Below are positions 1 to 6,073 of a stretch of 26,351 nucleotides of DNA, one piece after another (position 1 is the first letter of the stretch; each line of letters starts with the position of its first letter). Source of the DNA: a virus. The notes beneath the pieces were generated by a model. The model had not been told where the DNA came from. It worked only from the letters and a program-made list of their open reading frames with translations, and searched no databases. The stretch lies in IMG/VR virus record IMGVR_UViG_3300028025_001147, positions 1 to 26,351 of that record. One strand, 5' to 3'. Made by a program: the position numbers and the translations under genes.

Positions 1-1
1 T

Positions 2-214
2 GACACACAACCATCAGCAGTTCCAGGTTCAGGTGCACGTCAATGTCCACACGGAACAATGACTCGTATCCACGGACTAACAGGTAAGTTTGGTCCATAC
101 AAAGGACACTTCTGCCCTGCTAAGCAAGGCGACCCAACAAAGTGCACAACAGTATATGTTAAGGCAGGCTCACCAGAGTTTGCTACATTCCAAGCCGACC
201 AGACAAAGGCATAA
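2..214 (+). CDS. C-terminal end of a zinc-motif phage protein (5' truncated)
   Basis: An open frame runs from the window edge to TAA at 212-214, giving the last 70 residues of a protein whose start lies outside. It contains CPHG (Cys15, His17 of the visible part), then a Gly-rich stretch GKFGPYKGHFCP (Cys38) and a final Cys48. This Cys/His set looks like a single zinc-binding fold at a protein C-terminus. The stop touches the ATG of the helicase gene (TAAATG), so the two are probably co-translated. Placement before helicase and primase suggests a replication or recombination accessory protein, for example a single-strand DNA-binding or annealing protein, but that function is inferred from position only. 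Confidence 0.6.
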   Translation, partial: DTQPSAVPGSGARQCPHGTMTRIHGLTGKFGPYKGHFCPAKQGDPTKCTTVYVKAGSPEFATFQADQTKA

Positions 215-1030
215 ATGAAAACACTCCGCCGTAGTATCGGTAAGCCAGAAGTGGGGGGCGAACCATTAGCCCCTCCCTTCCAGGCTTTCCAGCGTGAAGG
301 TATTATTCTGCGACGAGCAGAAGTTACTGTCATAGCGGGAACTCCAGGCGCGGGTAAGTCATCTATTGCATTGCATATCGCAGCAAGATTAAAACAACCA
401 ACACTATACTTCTCTGCCGATACCAATGCACATACAATGGCAATGCGTTTGCTTGCTATGAAAGCCAAGATAACACAGCAACAGTCAGAGTATATGCTCA
501 AGACTGAGCCTGATAAAGCGACAGAATATCTACGTGAGTTTGCTAATATGTATTGGTCGTTTGAACCTAGCCCTACATTAAAAGATTTAGATGAAGAGGT
601 CTCAGCATTTGAGACTATGTGGGGCAGGAGTCCAACACTTATAGTTGTAGATAATCTTATGGACATTGCAATTGATGGACATGAAGAGTTCGCAGGTATG
701 CGTGCAGTTATGAAAGAACTAAAGTATCTTGCAAGAGATACCAATGCAGCAGTATTAGTTCTGCACCACACACAAGAAGGAGCACCTGGCTATCCATGTC
801 AGCCACGCTCTGCACTGCAAGGTAAAGTAGCACAGATACCAGCAATGGTTCTTACCGTAGGACAGATGTTGCAAGGGCAAGACGCATACTTATGCGTAGC
901 CCCTGTTAAGAATCGCTATGGTAAAGCAGACCCTACTGGTGCTACATATATATCCCTATCATTTGAGCCAGCATCTATGTATCTAGAAGATGTTGTGAGA
1001 GACTATAGACAAGTGGAGATGACAGTATAA
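215..1030 (+). CDS. DnaB/RecA-like replicative helicase ATPase
   Basis: The 271-residue protein has a clear RecA-fold NTPase core. Walker A is AGTPGAGKS at residues 41-49, followed by a helix; Walker B is TLIVVDN at about 141-147; the VLVLHHTQ strand at about 170-177 carries the His pair seen in DnaB-type ATPases; and APVKNRYGKADPTG near 229-242 matches the late Lys-Asn-Arg finger region of DnaB helicases. It lacks the DnaB N-terminal domain, so it is a compact phage helicase that would act with the nearby primase at the fork. ATG directly follows the upstream stop, and its own stop overlaps the next ATG (TAATG at 1028-1032). Family assignment is confident; a recombinase-like ATPase role is the main alternative. 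Confidence 0.88.
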   Translation: MKTLRRSIGKPEVGGEPLAPPFQAFQREGIILRRAEVTVIAGTPGAGKSSIALHIAARLKQPTLYFSADTNAHTMAMRLLAMKAKITQQQSEYMLKTEPDKATEYLREFANMYWSFEPSPTLKDLDEEVSAFETMWGRSPTLIVVDNLMDIAIDGHEEFAGMRAVMKELKYLARDTNAAVLVLHHTQEGAPGYPCQPRSALQGKVAQIPAMVLTVGQMLQGQDAYLCVAPVKNRYGKADPTGATYISLSFEPASMYLEDVVRDYRQVEMTV

Positions 1031-1173
1031 TGCCAAAGTATAGAGTTACTTATTCGCAATACAAAGTAAAAGTTATTCGTGCTTCTTCGTTAGCAATAGC
1101 AGAAGAACGTGCAAAGAAAATGGAAACAGGACGCTGGGAATTAACAGAAGTTAGAGACGAACCACAAGAATGA
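1030..1173 (+). CDS. Small conserved-context protein, 47 aa, unknown function
   Basis: A 47-residue ORF fills the gap between helicase and nuclease. Its ATG overlaps the helicase stop (TAATG) and its TGA overlaps the nuclease ATG (ATGA at 1170-1173), a coupling pattern that strongly supports translation. It begins MPKYRVTYSQYKVKVIRA, a short beta-like segment, followed by a helix rich in Ala, Glu and Lys and a charged C-terminus. I recognise no family. The layout (beta hairpin, helix, strand) could be a small fold that binds a replication partner, but there is no direct evidence. Confidence 0.7.
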   Translation: MPKYRVTYSQYKVKVIRASSLAIAEERAKKMETGRWELTEVRDEPQE

Positions 1174-1535
1174 GCAAAGCAGCCAAAGCCAAAGGCTCGG
1201 GAGCAGAGCGAGATGTAGTTAAATACCTTAAGCAATGGTTTCCTTATGTAGATAGGCGATTGGCTGGTGCTACATTAGATAAGGGTGACATCTCAGGTAT
1301 ACCTGGAGTTACAATAGAGATAAAGAACCACGCCAAGATGGACTTGGCGGGTTGGACAGAAGAGTTGATAGTCGAAATGACTAACGACAAAGCATGGACA
1401 GGCGTGGTGTGGCACAAGCGCAAGGGTAGGGGAAGCCCTGGCGATTGGTATTGCACCATGCCTGCTCATGTATGGGTAGATTTATTACAACGAGCATTGA
1501 TTGGTGGACATACTGGTGGAGAAACCAAGCATTGA
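1170..1535 (+). CDS. PD-(D/E)XK nuclease, Holliday-junction-resolvase-like
   Basis: The 121-residue protein opens with a basic stretch and GSGAERDVVKYL, the first helix with the conserved Glu13. It continues with a Gly-Asp turn (Asp40 in DKGDISG) and a strand with Glu50-Ile-Lys52 (VTIEIKNH). The E, D, ExK arrangement is the catalytic signature of PD-(D/E)XK nucleases, and the size suits phage resolvases (RusA/Hjc-like in role, archaeal Hjc-like in fold). It would cleave branched DNA before packaging or trim recombination intermediates. It sits between helicase and primase, with coupled translation from the small upstream ORF and a 35-base overlap with the primase reading frame. A VRR-NUC-type nuclease is a close alternative. 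Confidence 0.82.
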   Translation: MSKAAKAKGSGAERDVVKYLKQWFPYVDRRLAGATLDKGDISGIPGVTIEIKNHAKMDLAGWTEELIVEMTNDKAWTGVVWHKRKGRGSPGDWYCTMPAHVWVDLLQRALIGGHTGGETKH

Positions 1536-1893
1536 AGAGTATCTTAATTACATAGGAGCAGACACACCAGCAGTTGGTGCAGGTTGGCGCAAGATGAAGT
1601 GTCCTTTTCATGGTGATACACATGCTAGTGCTGCAGTAAACTACGATAAGAATGCATTTGTATGCCACGGTTGTGGAGTGAAGGGCGACACTTACTCGCT
1701 CATTATGTATAAAGAAGGTGGTGATTACCGTGAGGCTGTCAAGTTCGCAACGTCAGTTCTTACTACAGGCAACTCAGAGATACGCGAGCAAGATAGATTT
1801 AGCAAAAGACTATCTATCAAGCCGTCAACTCTCGGTAGAAGAGGCAAACATATTTCACTTGGGAGTGGTAGACGACCCACTTCCAGGGCATGA
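1501..1893 (+). CDS. DNA primase, N-terminal CHC2 zinc-finger part (frame 1)
   Basis: This frame encodes the zinc-binding domain of a DnaG-type primase: Cys34-x2-His37, then Cys55-x2-Cys58 (KCPFHGDTHAS ... FVCHGCGVKGD), followed by the typical helix ending DYREAVKFATSVL. Up to about residue 102 the protein reads like a normal primase; beyond that (from 1807) the frame runs into an unconvincing Arg/Ser-rich tail and stops at 1893. The TOPRIM half is encoded one frame over from 1718. Start choice is uncertain: TTG 1501, GTG 1504 and GTG 1516 are all in frame, none with a strong ribosome site, and all overlap the nuclease gene. It is either a real frameshifted primase, two separate proteins, or one gene broken by a base error. 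Confidence 0.8.
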   Translation: MVDILVEKPSIEEYLNYIGADTPAVGAGWRKMKCPFHGDTHASAAVNYDKNAFVCHGCGVKGDTYSLIMYKEGGDYREAVKFATSVLTTGNSEIREQDRFSKRLSIKPSTLGRRGKHISLGSGRRPTSRA

Positions 1894-2362
1894 GGCTTAC
1901 AAAGGTAGGCTAGCAATACCATACATCACACCATCAGGTGTGGTAGATATTAGATTTCGTGGTATCAACAACGAAGACCCAAAGTATATGGGTTTAGTTG
2001 GTGCTAAGACCACGATGTTTAACACACAGGCTTGCTTCGTAGCAGATAAATATATTTGCGTTACCGAAGGTGAGTTCGATTGTATTATGATGTCAACTAA
2101 AACTACACACCCAACTATAGGTATTCCAGGTGCTAACAACTGGAAGCCACACTATGCAAAAATACTTGATGACTTCGACATTGTAATTGTATTAGCAGAT
2201 GGTGATGCAGCAGGACTAGAGTTCGGCAAAAAGATTAGCCGTGAACTAGGTAATGTTAACATCGTCTCAATGCCTGAAGGCGAAGATGTAAATAGCGTGA
2301 TGATAAAGATGGGGAGTGAATGGATTAATGAGCGAATCAGAGAATGCATTACCGTTAGATGA
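1718..2362 (+). CDS. DNA primase, TOPRIM catalytic part (frame 2)
   Basis: This frame carries a TOPRIM fold: the acidic motif VTEGEFDCIMM and, later, VLADGDAAGLEFGKK give the Glu and Asp-x-Asp metal ligands of DnaG-like primases. The region before it (DYLSSRQLSVEEANIFHLG) matches the primase linker where CHC2-TOPRIM proteins join. The only in-frame early start is GTG at 1718, placed inside the zinc-finger frame with no properly spaced ribosome site, and the residues it would add (1718-1800) look unnatural. The frame is therefore best read as the continuation of the 1501 frame through a +1 shift near 1804-1808, yielding about 286 residues. It would make primers for the helicase-led fork. Confidence 0.82.
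   Translation: MVITVRLSSSQRQFLLQATQRYASKIDLAKDYLSSRQLSVEEANIFHLGVVDDPLPGHEAYKGRLAIPYITPSGVVDIRFRGINNEDPKYMGLVGAKTTMFNTQACFVADKYICVTEGEFDCIMMSTKTTHPTIGIPGANNWKPHYAKILDDFDIVIVLADGDAAGLEFGKKISRELGNVNIVSMPEGEDVNSVMIKMGSEWINERIRECITVR
1804..1808 (+). other. Candidate +1 frameshift site joining the primase halves
   Basis: In frame 1 the codons read AGC AAA AGA (1801-1809); one base forward they read AAA GAC TAT. A Lys tRNA on AAA at 1804-1806 can re-pair perfectly on AAA at 1805-1807, with AGA as the waiting codon. The joined protein then reads EIREQDRFSKDYLSSRQL, continuous with both domains. A single extra A in this run (mutation or assembly error) would look identical, so the programmed nature is inference. 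Confidence 0.45.
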
Positions 2363-2636
2363 TAGTTTCTGGGAGCACTTGGCTCACTCTGGATTTACTG
2401 TAGGCATACCAGTATCTACCAACAAGACTATGGATGTCATGGCTGTGCTAGAAGATATATACTTTACAATAGATGAAGATACAGACGAAGCAAAACGCCT
2501 AATTATAATGATGGCTGCACTCTTAGTAGCAGCAAAAGATGGAGAAGCAGACAAACTCTGGCAAGAGTTTGCAGTAGAAGCAGCAATGAAAGACTTAGAC
2601 CACACACTAAAGGACATACTCAATGAAAAACCCTGA
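2328..2636 (+). CDS. Small acidic hypothetical protein, 102 aa
   Basis: Begins MSESENALPLDDSFWEHL, continues with a helical core rich in Met, Ala and Leu (RLIIMMAALLVAAKDGEADKLW) and ends DHTLKDILNEKP. I chose ATG 2328 because GGGGAG lies 11 bases upstream; a GTG at 2316 in the same frame would sit inside that ribosome site. It overlaps the primase end by 35 bases and the next gene start by 14, so it belongs to the replication operon. No zinc, nucleotide or membrane motif is visible. The amphipathic helical content would suit a small protein-binding factor, but I do not recognise a family. Confidence 0.7.
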   Translation: MSESENALPLDDSFWEHLAHSGFTVGIPVSTNKTMDVMAVLEDIYFTIDEDTDEAKRLIIMMAALLVAAKDGEADKLWQEFAVEAAMKDLDHTLKDILNEKP

Positions 2637-2946
2637 TGACTTATATATAATTCACAATGAGTTAGCAATTATTATGCTTAAGAAACATGAAGATTATGGT
2701 CCAATGAATATAGCGGGAGCACCAGGTGGTCCTATGAATGGGCTACGAGTCCGCATGTATGACAAGTTAGCAAGGCTTAACAACCTTGTAGATACAGGCG
2801 ACACGCCGAACTACGAAAGCATTGAAGATACATTAATTGACCTTGCCAACTATGCCATAATAGGACTACTTGTTCAACGTGGACAATGGGAAGGTTTACC
2901 CAATTATAATGGCAAAACAATCAAAGAGGGTCGTAGTCCTCAGTGA
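2623..2946 (+). CDS. DUF1599-like, nucleotide-modification-associated protein
   Basis: The 107-residue protein shows the spaced pattern of the DUF1599 family: KHEDYGPMNIAG near residues 21-32, then RVRMYDKLARLNNLV around 42-56 with paired basic and acidic helix residues, and ESIEDTLIDLANYAIIG around 65-81. The fold is an all-alpha, MazG/dUTPase-like metal-binding bundle. Members are often found with genes that make or regulate modified nucleotides, which is the basis for the family nickname; substrate is unknown. It overlaps both neighbours. A glycosyltransferase and a metallophosphoesterase follow in the same operon, which keeps a role in the nucleotide pool or DNA modification open. Confidence 0.75.
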   Translation: MKNPDDLYIIHNELAIIMLKKHEDYGPMNIAGAPGGPMNGLRVRMYDKLARLNNLVDTGDTPNYESIEDTLIDLANYAIIGLLVQRGQWEGLPNYNGKTIKEGRSPQ

Positions 2947-3661
2947 CCTACAGATACCTTATCAAGATAACAAAGCCGTAGATGCCACGCTAAATTTCAT
3001 TCGTGATTACAAACCAGATGAACTCTGGTGCGTAGGCGATGAACTTGATGCACCCGAACCAAGCCGTTGGAATAAAGGCATGCTTGGGGAATACGCAGAT
3101 ACATTGCAAGATAGTATTGATTTAACAAATGAAATCATGGCTGACTACAAGTCAGCACTAGGTAAGAACAAACCATTTTATATCCAACGGTCTAACCATA
3201 CAGACCGTATTGATACATACATGCGTAAGTTTGCACCAGCATTTAGTAGTCTCAAGTCTTTAAAGATTGAAGAGTTACTTGGCTACAAGAAGTTAGGTAT
3301 TACATACTTGCATAAGATGCATGAACTAATGCCAGGTTGGGTCATGGCACACGGAGATGAAGGCGCACTTAACCGTGCACCAGGTGCTACTGCATTGAAC
3401 TTAGCCAAGCGTTTAGGTAAGTCAGTAGTCTGTGGACACACGCATCGTGTGGGTTTGCAACATGAGACCACTGGTTTCTACGGTAAGACTAATACTCTAT
3501 ACGGATTAGAAACTGGACACATGATGGATATATCACAGGCTAGTTACTTAACTTCAGGTAGTGCTAACTGGCAGCAAGGTATCGGTATCCTTGTGCAAAC
3601 AGGTAACAAAGTAACACCGTTTGCTGTTCCAATTGTTAACGGTGAGGTAATCATTCCTTAA
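2909..3661 (+). CDS. Calcineurin-like metallophosphoesterase
   Basis: Five signature blocks of the metallophosphoesterase fold are present in order: Asp13-Leu-Gln15 (the usual D-x-H with Gln in the His position), GDELD at 43-47, SNHTDR at 95-100 (the GNH motif with Ser), HGDE at 148-151 and GHTHR at 176-180. It should hydrolyse a phosphoester, on DNA or on a small nucleotide, with two metal ions. The start is ATG 2909 (MAKQSKRVVVLSD); the frame stays open upstream to a TTG at 2870, but the domain begins at the ATG. At 250 residues it is the size of phage phosphoesterases. It overlaps the DUF1599 gene by 38 bases and touches the sigma-like gene (TAATG at 3659-3663). The Gln for His change may alter metal binding. 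Confidence 0.85.
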   Translation: MAKQSKRVVVLSDLQIPYQDNKAVDATLNFIRDYKPDELWCVGDELDAPEPSRWNKGMLGEYADTLQDSIDLTNEIMADYKSALGKNKPFYIQRSNHTDRIDTYMRKFAPAFSSLKSLKIEELLGYKKLGITYLHKMHELMPGWVMAHGDEGALNRAPGATALNLAKRLGKSVVCGHTHRVGLQHETTGFYGKTNTLYGLETGHMMDISQASYLTSGSANWQQGIGILVQTGNKVTPFAVPIVNGEVIIP

Positions 3662-4323
3662 TGAATTATATTTCAGAGTATAACGAAATGGTTCAGACTC
3701 TTGCTAGTGATTACGCACGCAAATACAGCATGCTTGAGCGTGATGATATAGCGCAAGAGTTGTGGGTCTGGTTTGTTTCTCACCCACGCAAATACAAAGA
3801 GTGGTCTGCTCTAGAACAAAAAGACAGAGATAAACTTATTGCCAAGTCGTTGCGTAATGCAGCGTTAAAGTATTGTGAACGGGCTAAATCCCAGAAGATT
3901 GGGTATGATATGTCTGATTTATACTACTATGATACGTCAGTTGTTGAAGCATTCTTGCCTTCAATCATAGGTGAAACATATGAAATCCCTACAAAGATTA
4001 AAGACCTGGGTAGCCAGGTTAAATCAAATGAAGTCAGCGATGGCAACAACTGGTTAGCACTGCGTTCAGATATAGCATCAGGTTACTACAAATTACCAGA
4101 AGCAAAGCAAAACATATTGCGTTTGCGCTTTAGCATAGAGCAACCAGACTGGGCAACACTTGCTAAAGATATGGACAGCACACCAGAAGGTGCACGTAAA
4201 AAAGTAGAGCGAGCACTTGCTTCGCTTGTTAAAAATCTAGGCGGTTGGAGACCATACCATGACAAAGACACGGAAGAATCAAGTGAACTCCCAAGTCAAG
4301 AGTCCAATACTTCCAAAGAGTAA
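3661..4323 (+). CDS. Sigma-70-like RNA polymerase sigma factor
   Basis: Residues about 8-40 (DYARKYSMLERDDIAQELWVWF) resemble sigma region 2, including the acidic ERDDIAQE helix. Residues 146-192 contain PEAKQNILRLRFSIEQPDW, then LAKDMDSTPEGARKKVERAL, a region 4 helix-turn-helix that would read a -35 element. The 220-residue length is in the ECF-sigma range. The middle is poorly conserved and the last 25 residues are Ser/Glu-rich and probably disordered. It could redirect host RNA polymerase to the late minus-strand operon; that is inferred from family and gene position. It follows the phosphoesterase with a one-base overlap. It might instead be a sigma-like HTH regulator that does not bind core polymerase. 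Confidence 0.72.
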   Translation: MNYISEYNEMVQTLASDYARKYSMLERDDIAQELWVWFVSHPRKYKEWSALEQKDRDKLIAKSLRNAALKYCERAKSQKIGYDMSDLYYYDTSVVEAFLPSIIGETYEIPTKIKDLGSQVKSNEVSDGNNWLALRSDIASGYYKLPEAKQNILRLRFSIEQPDWATLAKDMDSTPEGARKKVERALASLVKNLGGWRPYHDKDTEESSELPSQESNTSKE

Positions 4324-4996
4324 AGACTCAATCATCTTATGCTGGTGTGACAACGGCACTACTGATGGCAAGTTTACTGAAGGTATGGTTTATTCTGCAA
4401 TTGCATCGCAGTTGCCAATTAAATCTGCTATGCGTGTGCAAGGTAATCAGATTGGACGGCAGCGCCAACAGGCGCTGGACTTCTGGTATGACAAAACAGA
4501 CTTTGATTGGATATTGTGGGTAGATAGCGACATAGTTCTTACTGAAGATGCACTACAAAAAGTATGGATGTCTGCAGATAAAGATGCAAGACCTATAGTT
4601 ACAGGCACATACTTTATTTCAAAAGAAAACGAATCTTCTATTATGTCTCCATACCCTGCTGTATTTCAATGGACAGATAACGATTACAAGATTGCATATG
4701 TCCATCCACTACCTAAAGATGTATTAATTAAAACAGGTTCAGCAGGATTTGGATTTGTTCTTATGCATAGAAACGTAGTAACACAGATGCGGTTAGTTCA
4801 TGGTGCTGTCCCATACTTTAATGAGACTGGGGTAGGTGAAGAGTTTGTGTCAGAAGATATAAACTTCTTTAGGCTTATGCACAAGGCTGGTGTGCAACTG
4901 CACACACATACAGGTGCATTAGTCAAGCATATGAAACGCTTTGCTTTAGACATTGAATACTATAAGTTGTATTGGGAAAACAGACCAAGTGAATGA
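4259..4996 (+). CDS. GT-A fold glycosyltransferase (family 2-like)
   Basis: A 245-residue protein with a Rossmann-like start (SIILCWCDNGTT), a nucleotide-sugar region (GNQIGRQRQQALDFWYD) and the DXD metal motif Asp89-Ser-Asp91 inside ILWVDSDIVLTEDAL. A later GVGEEFVSEDINFFRLMHKAG segment supplies the acidic base (EEF...SED) typical of GT2-type enzymes, and HTHTGALVKHMKR closes the site. Predicted activity is transfer of a sugar from a nucleotide donor; the acceptor could be modified DNA bases, host surface glycan or virion protein. The early operon position and the DUF1599 gene nearby make DNA the more attractive acceptor, as inference. It overlaps the sigma-like gene by 65 bases. Confidence 0.8.
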   Translation: MTKTRKNQVNSQVKSPILPKSKDSIILCWCDNGTTDGKFTEGMVYSAIASQLPIKSAMRVQGNQIGRQRQQALDFWYDKTDFDWILWVDSDIVLTEDALQKVWMSADKDARPIVTGTYFISKENESSIMSPYPAVFQWTDNDYKIAYVHPLPKDVLIKTGSAGFGFVLMHRNVVTQMRLVHGAVPYFNETGVGEEFVSEDINFFRLMHKAGVQLHTHTGALVKHMKRFALDIEYYKLYWENRPSE

Positions 4997-5165
4997 CCTA
5001 AGAGGTATACCTGCATTTGCATGTATATGTGGATGCATGATGTTTAAAGTTACAGTAATGTGGGATGAAGATACCAGAACCGTAGGCTGGTATGATTTAG
5101 CACAAGAATGTATAGAGTGTGGGACAATTACAACTGCACCTACTGAGATAGATGGATGTGAGTGA
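4989..5165 (+). CDS. Zinc-ribbon mini-protein, 58 aa
   Basis: From GTG 4989 the protein has Cys12-x-Cys14-Gly-Cys16 and Cys41-x2-Cys44-Gly, two knuckles separated by a beta-hairpin (FKVTVMWDEDTRTVGWYDL), the layout of a zinc ribbon. The GTG overlaps the glycosyltransferase stop (GTGAATGA), and the TGA overlaps the next ATG. A longer frame from 4953 is open but lies inside the glycosyltransferase gene without a ribosome site, so I prefer the shorter form. Function is unknown; such proteins often bind nucleic acid or transcription machinery. Confidence 0.68.
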   Translation: MNDLRGIPAFACICGCMMFKVTVMWDEDTRTVGWYDLAQECIECGTITTAPTEIDGCE

Positions 5166-5326
5166 TGCCTAATTATGACTTCAAATGCGAAACGTGTGGC
5201 ACAGTGGTGGAGTTACAAGACTCGACAGCAACGGGTTGCACAACCTGTGGTAACACAATGGTTAGAATCTGGACAGCACCAGCCGTTAAGTTTAACGGCA
5301 GTGGTTTCTATTCAACAGGAGGATAA
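5165..5326 (+). CDS. FmdB-type zinc-ribbon protein, 53 aa
   Basis: The ORF starts at an ATG overlapping the previous stop (GTGATG) and reads MPNYDFKCETCGTVVEL, then GCTTCGNTMVRIWTAPAVKF, ending NGSGFYSTGG. Cys8, Cys11, Cys25 and Cys28 form the CxxC...CxxC ribbon, and the VKFNGSGFYSTGG tail is the hallmark of the FmdB regulator-like family common in Actinobacteria and their phages. It is probably a small regulatory or nucleic-acid-binding protein; the biochemical role is not established. The stop at 5324-5326 is followed immediately by the WhiB gene, whose strong AGGAGG site (5317-5322) lies in this gene's last codons. Confidence 0.85.
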   Translation: MPNYDFKCETCGTVVELQDSTATGCTTCGNTMVRIWTAPAVKFNGSGFYSTGG

Positions 5327-5328
5327 TG

Positions 5329-5601
5329 ATGTTCAAGCCAAGTCAAACACCTAGTTGCGAAGGCACAGATACAGAAGCGTTCTTTGCTATTGAAGGAACT
5401 AAAGCATATCCCGATAAAGAATTAATTACACGCATATGTAACTCATGCCCTGTTGCGAATGAATGTCTTGACTATGCATTGCATCATTCAGTAGTAGGCT
5501 GGTGGGCTAACACTGGAGAAAAACAACGTAGTAGAATGCGCACCCAGCGCAACATAATCCCTGAACCAATAACAATCAGATACTTAGGAGAAGCATGTTA
5601 A
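5329..5601 (+). CDS. WhiB-family iron-sulfur transcription factor
   Basis: Two adjacent ATGs exist at 5326 and 5329; AGGAGG at 5317-5322 is 6 bases from the second, so I start there. The 90-residue protein has Cys10, Cys37, Cys40 and Cys46, the CX26CX2CX5C set that holds a [4Fe-4S] cluster in WhiB proteins, followed by a VVGWWANTGEKQR turn that stands where the family has its G-V/I-W-G-G loop, and a basic segment (RSRMRTQR) for DNA contact. WhiB proteins bind the host primary sigma factor and alter promoter choice; phage versions can down-regulate host genes or block host WhiB. It is the best single host marker in the window. The stop overlaps the next gene. Confidence 0.9.
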   Translation: MFKPSQTPSCEGTDTEAFFAIEGTKAYPDKELITRICNSCPVANECLDYALHHSVVGWWANTGEKQRSRMRTQRNIIPEPITIRYLGEAC

Positions 5602-5813
5602 CAACATTAGATATAGTGATAGCAATTCTTGCTGCATTAGTTATCCGTGACCTAGTAGTAGTTGCACTAGATTGGCTAGCAAATGCATTAGCCCATCGTA
5701 AGTTTATAAAAGAACTTGATGATGTGTTAGAAGAACTTGAATACAATCAAGCAAGAGAACGACATCCAGCAACACGCAAACGTGCAGTAAAGAAAACAAC
5801 AAAAAGAAAATAG
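5595..5813 (+). CDS. Small membrane protein with basic tail, 72 aa
   Basis: ATG 5595 overlaps the WhiB stop and has AGGAG at 5586-5590. An N-terminal hydrophobic segment (TLDIVIAILAALVIRDLVVV, about residues 4-23) is followed by a moderately hydrophobic stretch, an acidic helix (ELDDVLEELEYNQ) and a strongly basic end (RKRAVKKTTKRK). This suggests one membrane span with a cytoplasmic, possibly coiled, domain and a nucleic-acid-attracting tail. It is the last gene of the plus-strand operon, directly before the terminator. Function is unknown; membrane anchoring of phage DNA or host takeover are guesses. Confidence 0.7.
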   Translation: MLTTLDIVIAILAALVIRDLVVVALDWLANALAHRKFIKELDDVLEELEYNQARERHPATRKRAVKKTTKRK

Positions 5814-5820
5814 AAAAAAA

Positions 5821-5855
5821 CCCCCAGTCGGTAGGTTAATATACCGAACTGGGGG
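5821..5855. terminator. Bidirectional terminator between convergent operons
   Basis: CCCCCAGTCGGTA (5821-5833) pairs with TACCGAACTGGGGG (5842-5855) with a single bulged A and an 8-base loop. On the minus strand the stem is followed by a seven-T run (complement of A 5814-5820), a classic intrinsic terminator for the late operon. On the plus strand the following TCTCTTAATTTT is a weaker U-tract. It sits 7 bases past the last early gene and 17 bases past the last late gene. Confidence 0.9.
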
Positions 5856-5872
5856 TCTCTTAATTTTATAGG

Positions 5873-6064
5873 TTACTTCTTAAGACCAAACTCAGGTGCT
5901 GACTTATCAAGCGCCTTCAAAATAGGACCTACAAAACCAGTAAGAAACGCTGTCGCCAGCACCTTTGGGTCATGTTGTCCTGCTGTGTAAAGAGCAACCA
6001 CTGAGGCTACTGCTGCACGTGCATATGATAAAGCGATTGCTTTAAGTTTAACTGTGTCTACCAT
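5873..6064 (-). CDS. Small holin-like hydrophobic protein, 63 aa
   Basis: The last gene of the minus-strand operon. AAGGAGAT lies 5 bases before its ATG, a near-perfect ribosome site. Residues about 9-28 (ALSYARAAVASVVALYTAGQ) and 36-51 (LATAFLTGFVGPILKAL) are two weakly hydrophobic helices joined by HDPKV, with a charged tail. Size, helix content and position right after the endolysin fit a holin or holin modulator, but the helices are less hydrophobic than standard spans, so it may be a different lysis-cassette component. I recognise the type as common in actinophage lysis regions without a known biochemical role. Confidence 0.65.
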   Translation of the reverse strand: MVDTVKLKAIALSYARAAVASVVALYTAGQHDPKVLATAFLTGFVGPILKALDKSAPEFGLKK

Positions 6065-6073
6065 CTTATCTCC

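Noticed and set aside
40-771. 243-residue minus-strand open frame opposite the helicase gene
   Set aside because: It lies antisense to a gene with clear Walker motifs, has no ribosome site or recognisable domain and would break the operon.
2316-2328. GTG start at 2316 for the small acidic gene
   Set aside because: It would overlap its own ribosome site; ATG 2328 has GGGGAG at a usable distance.
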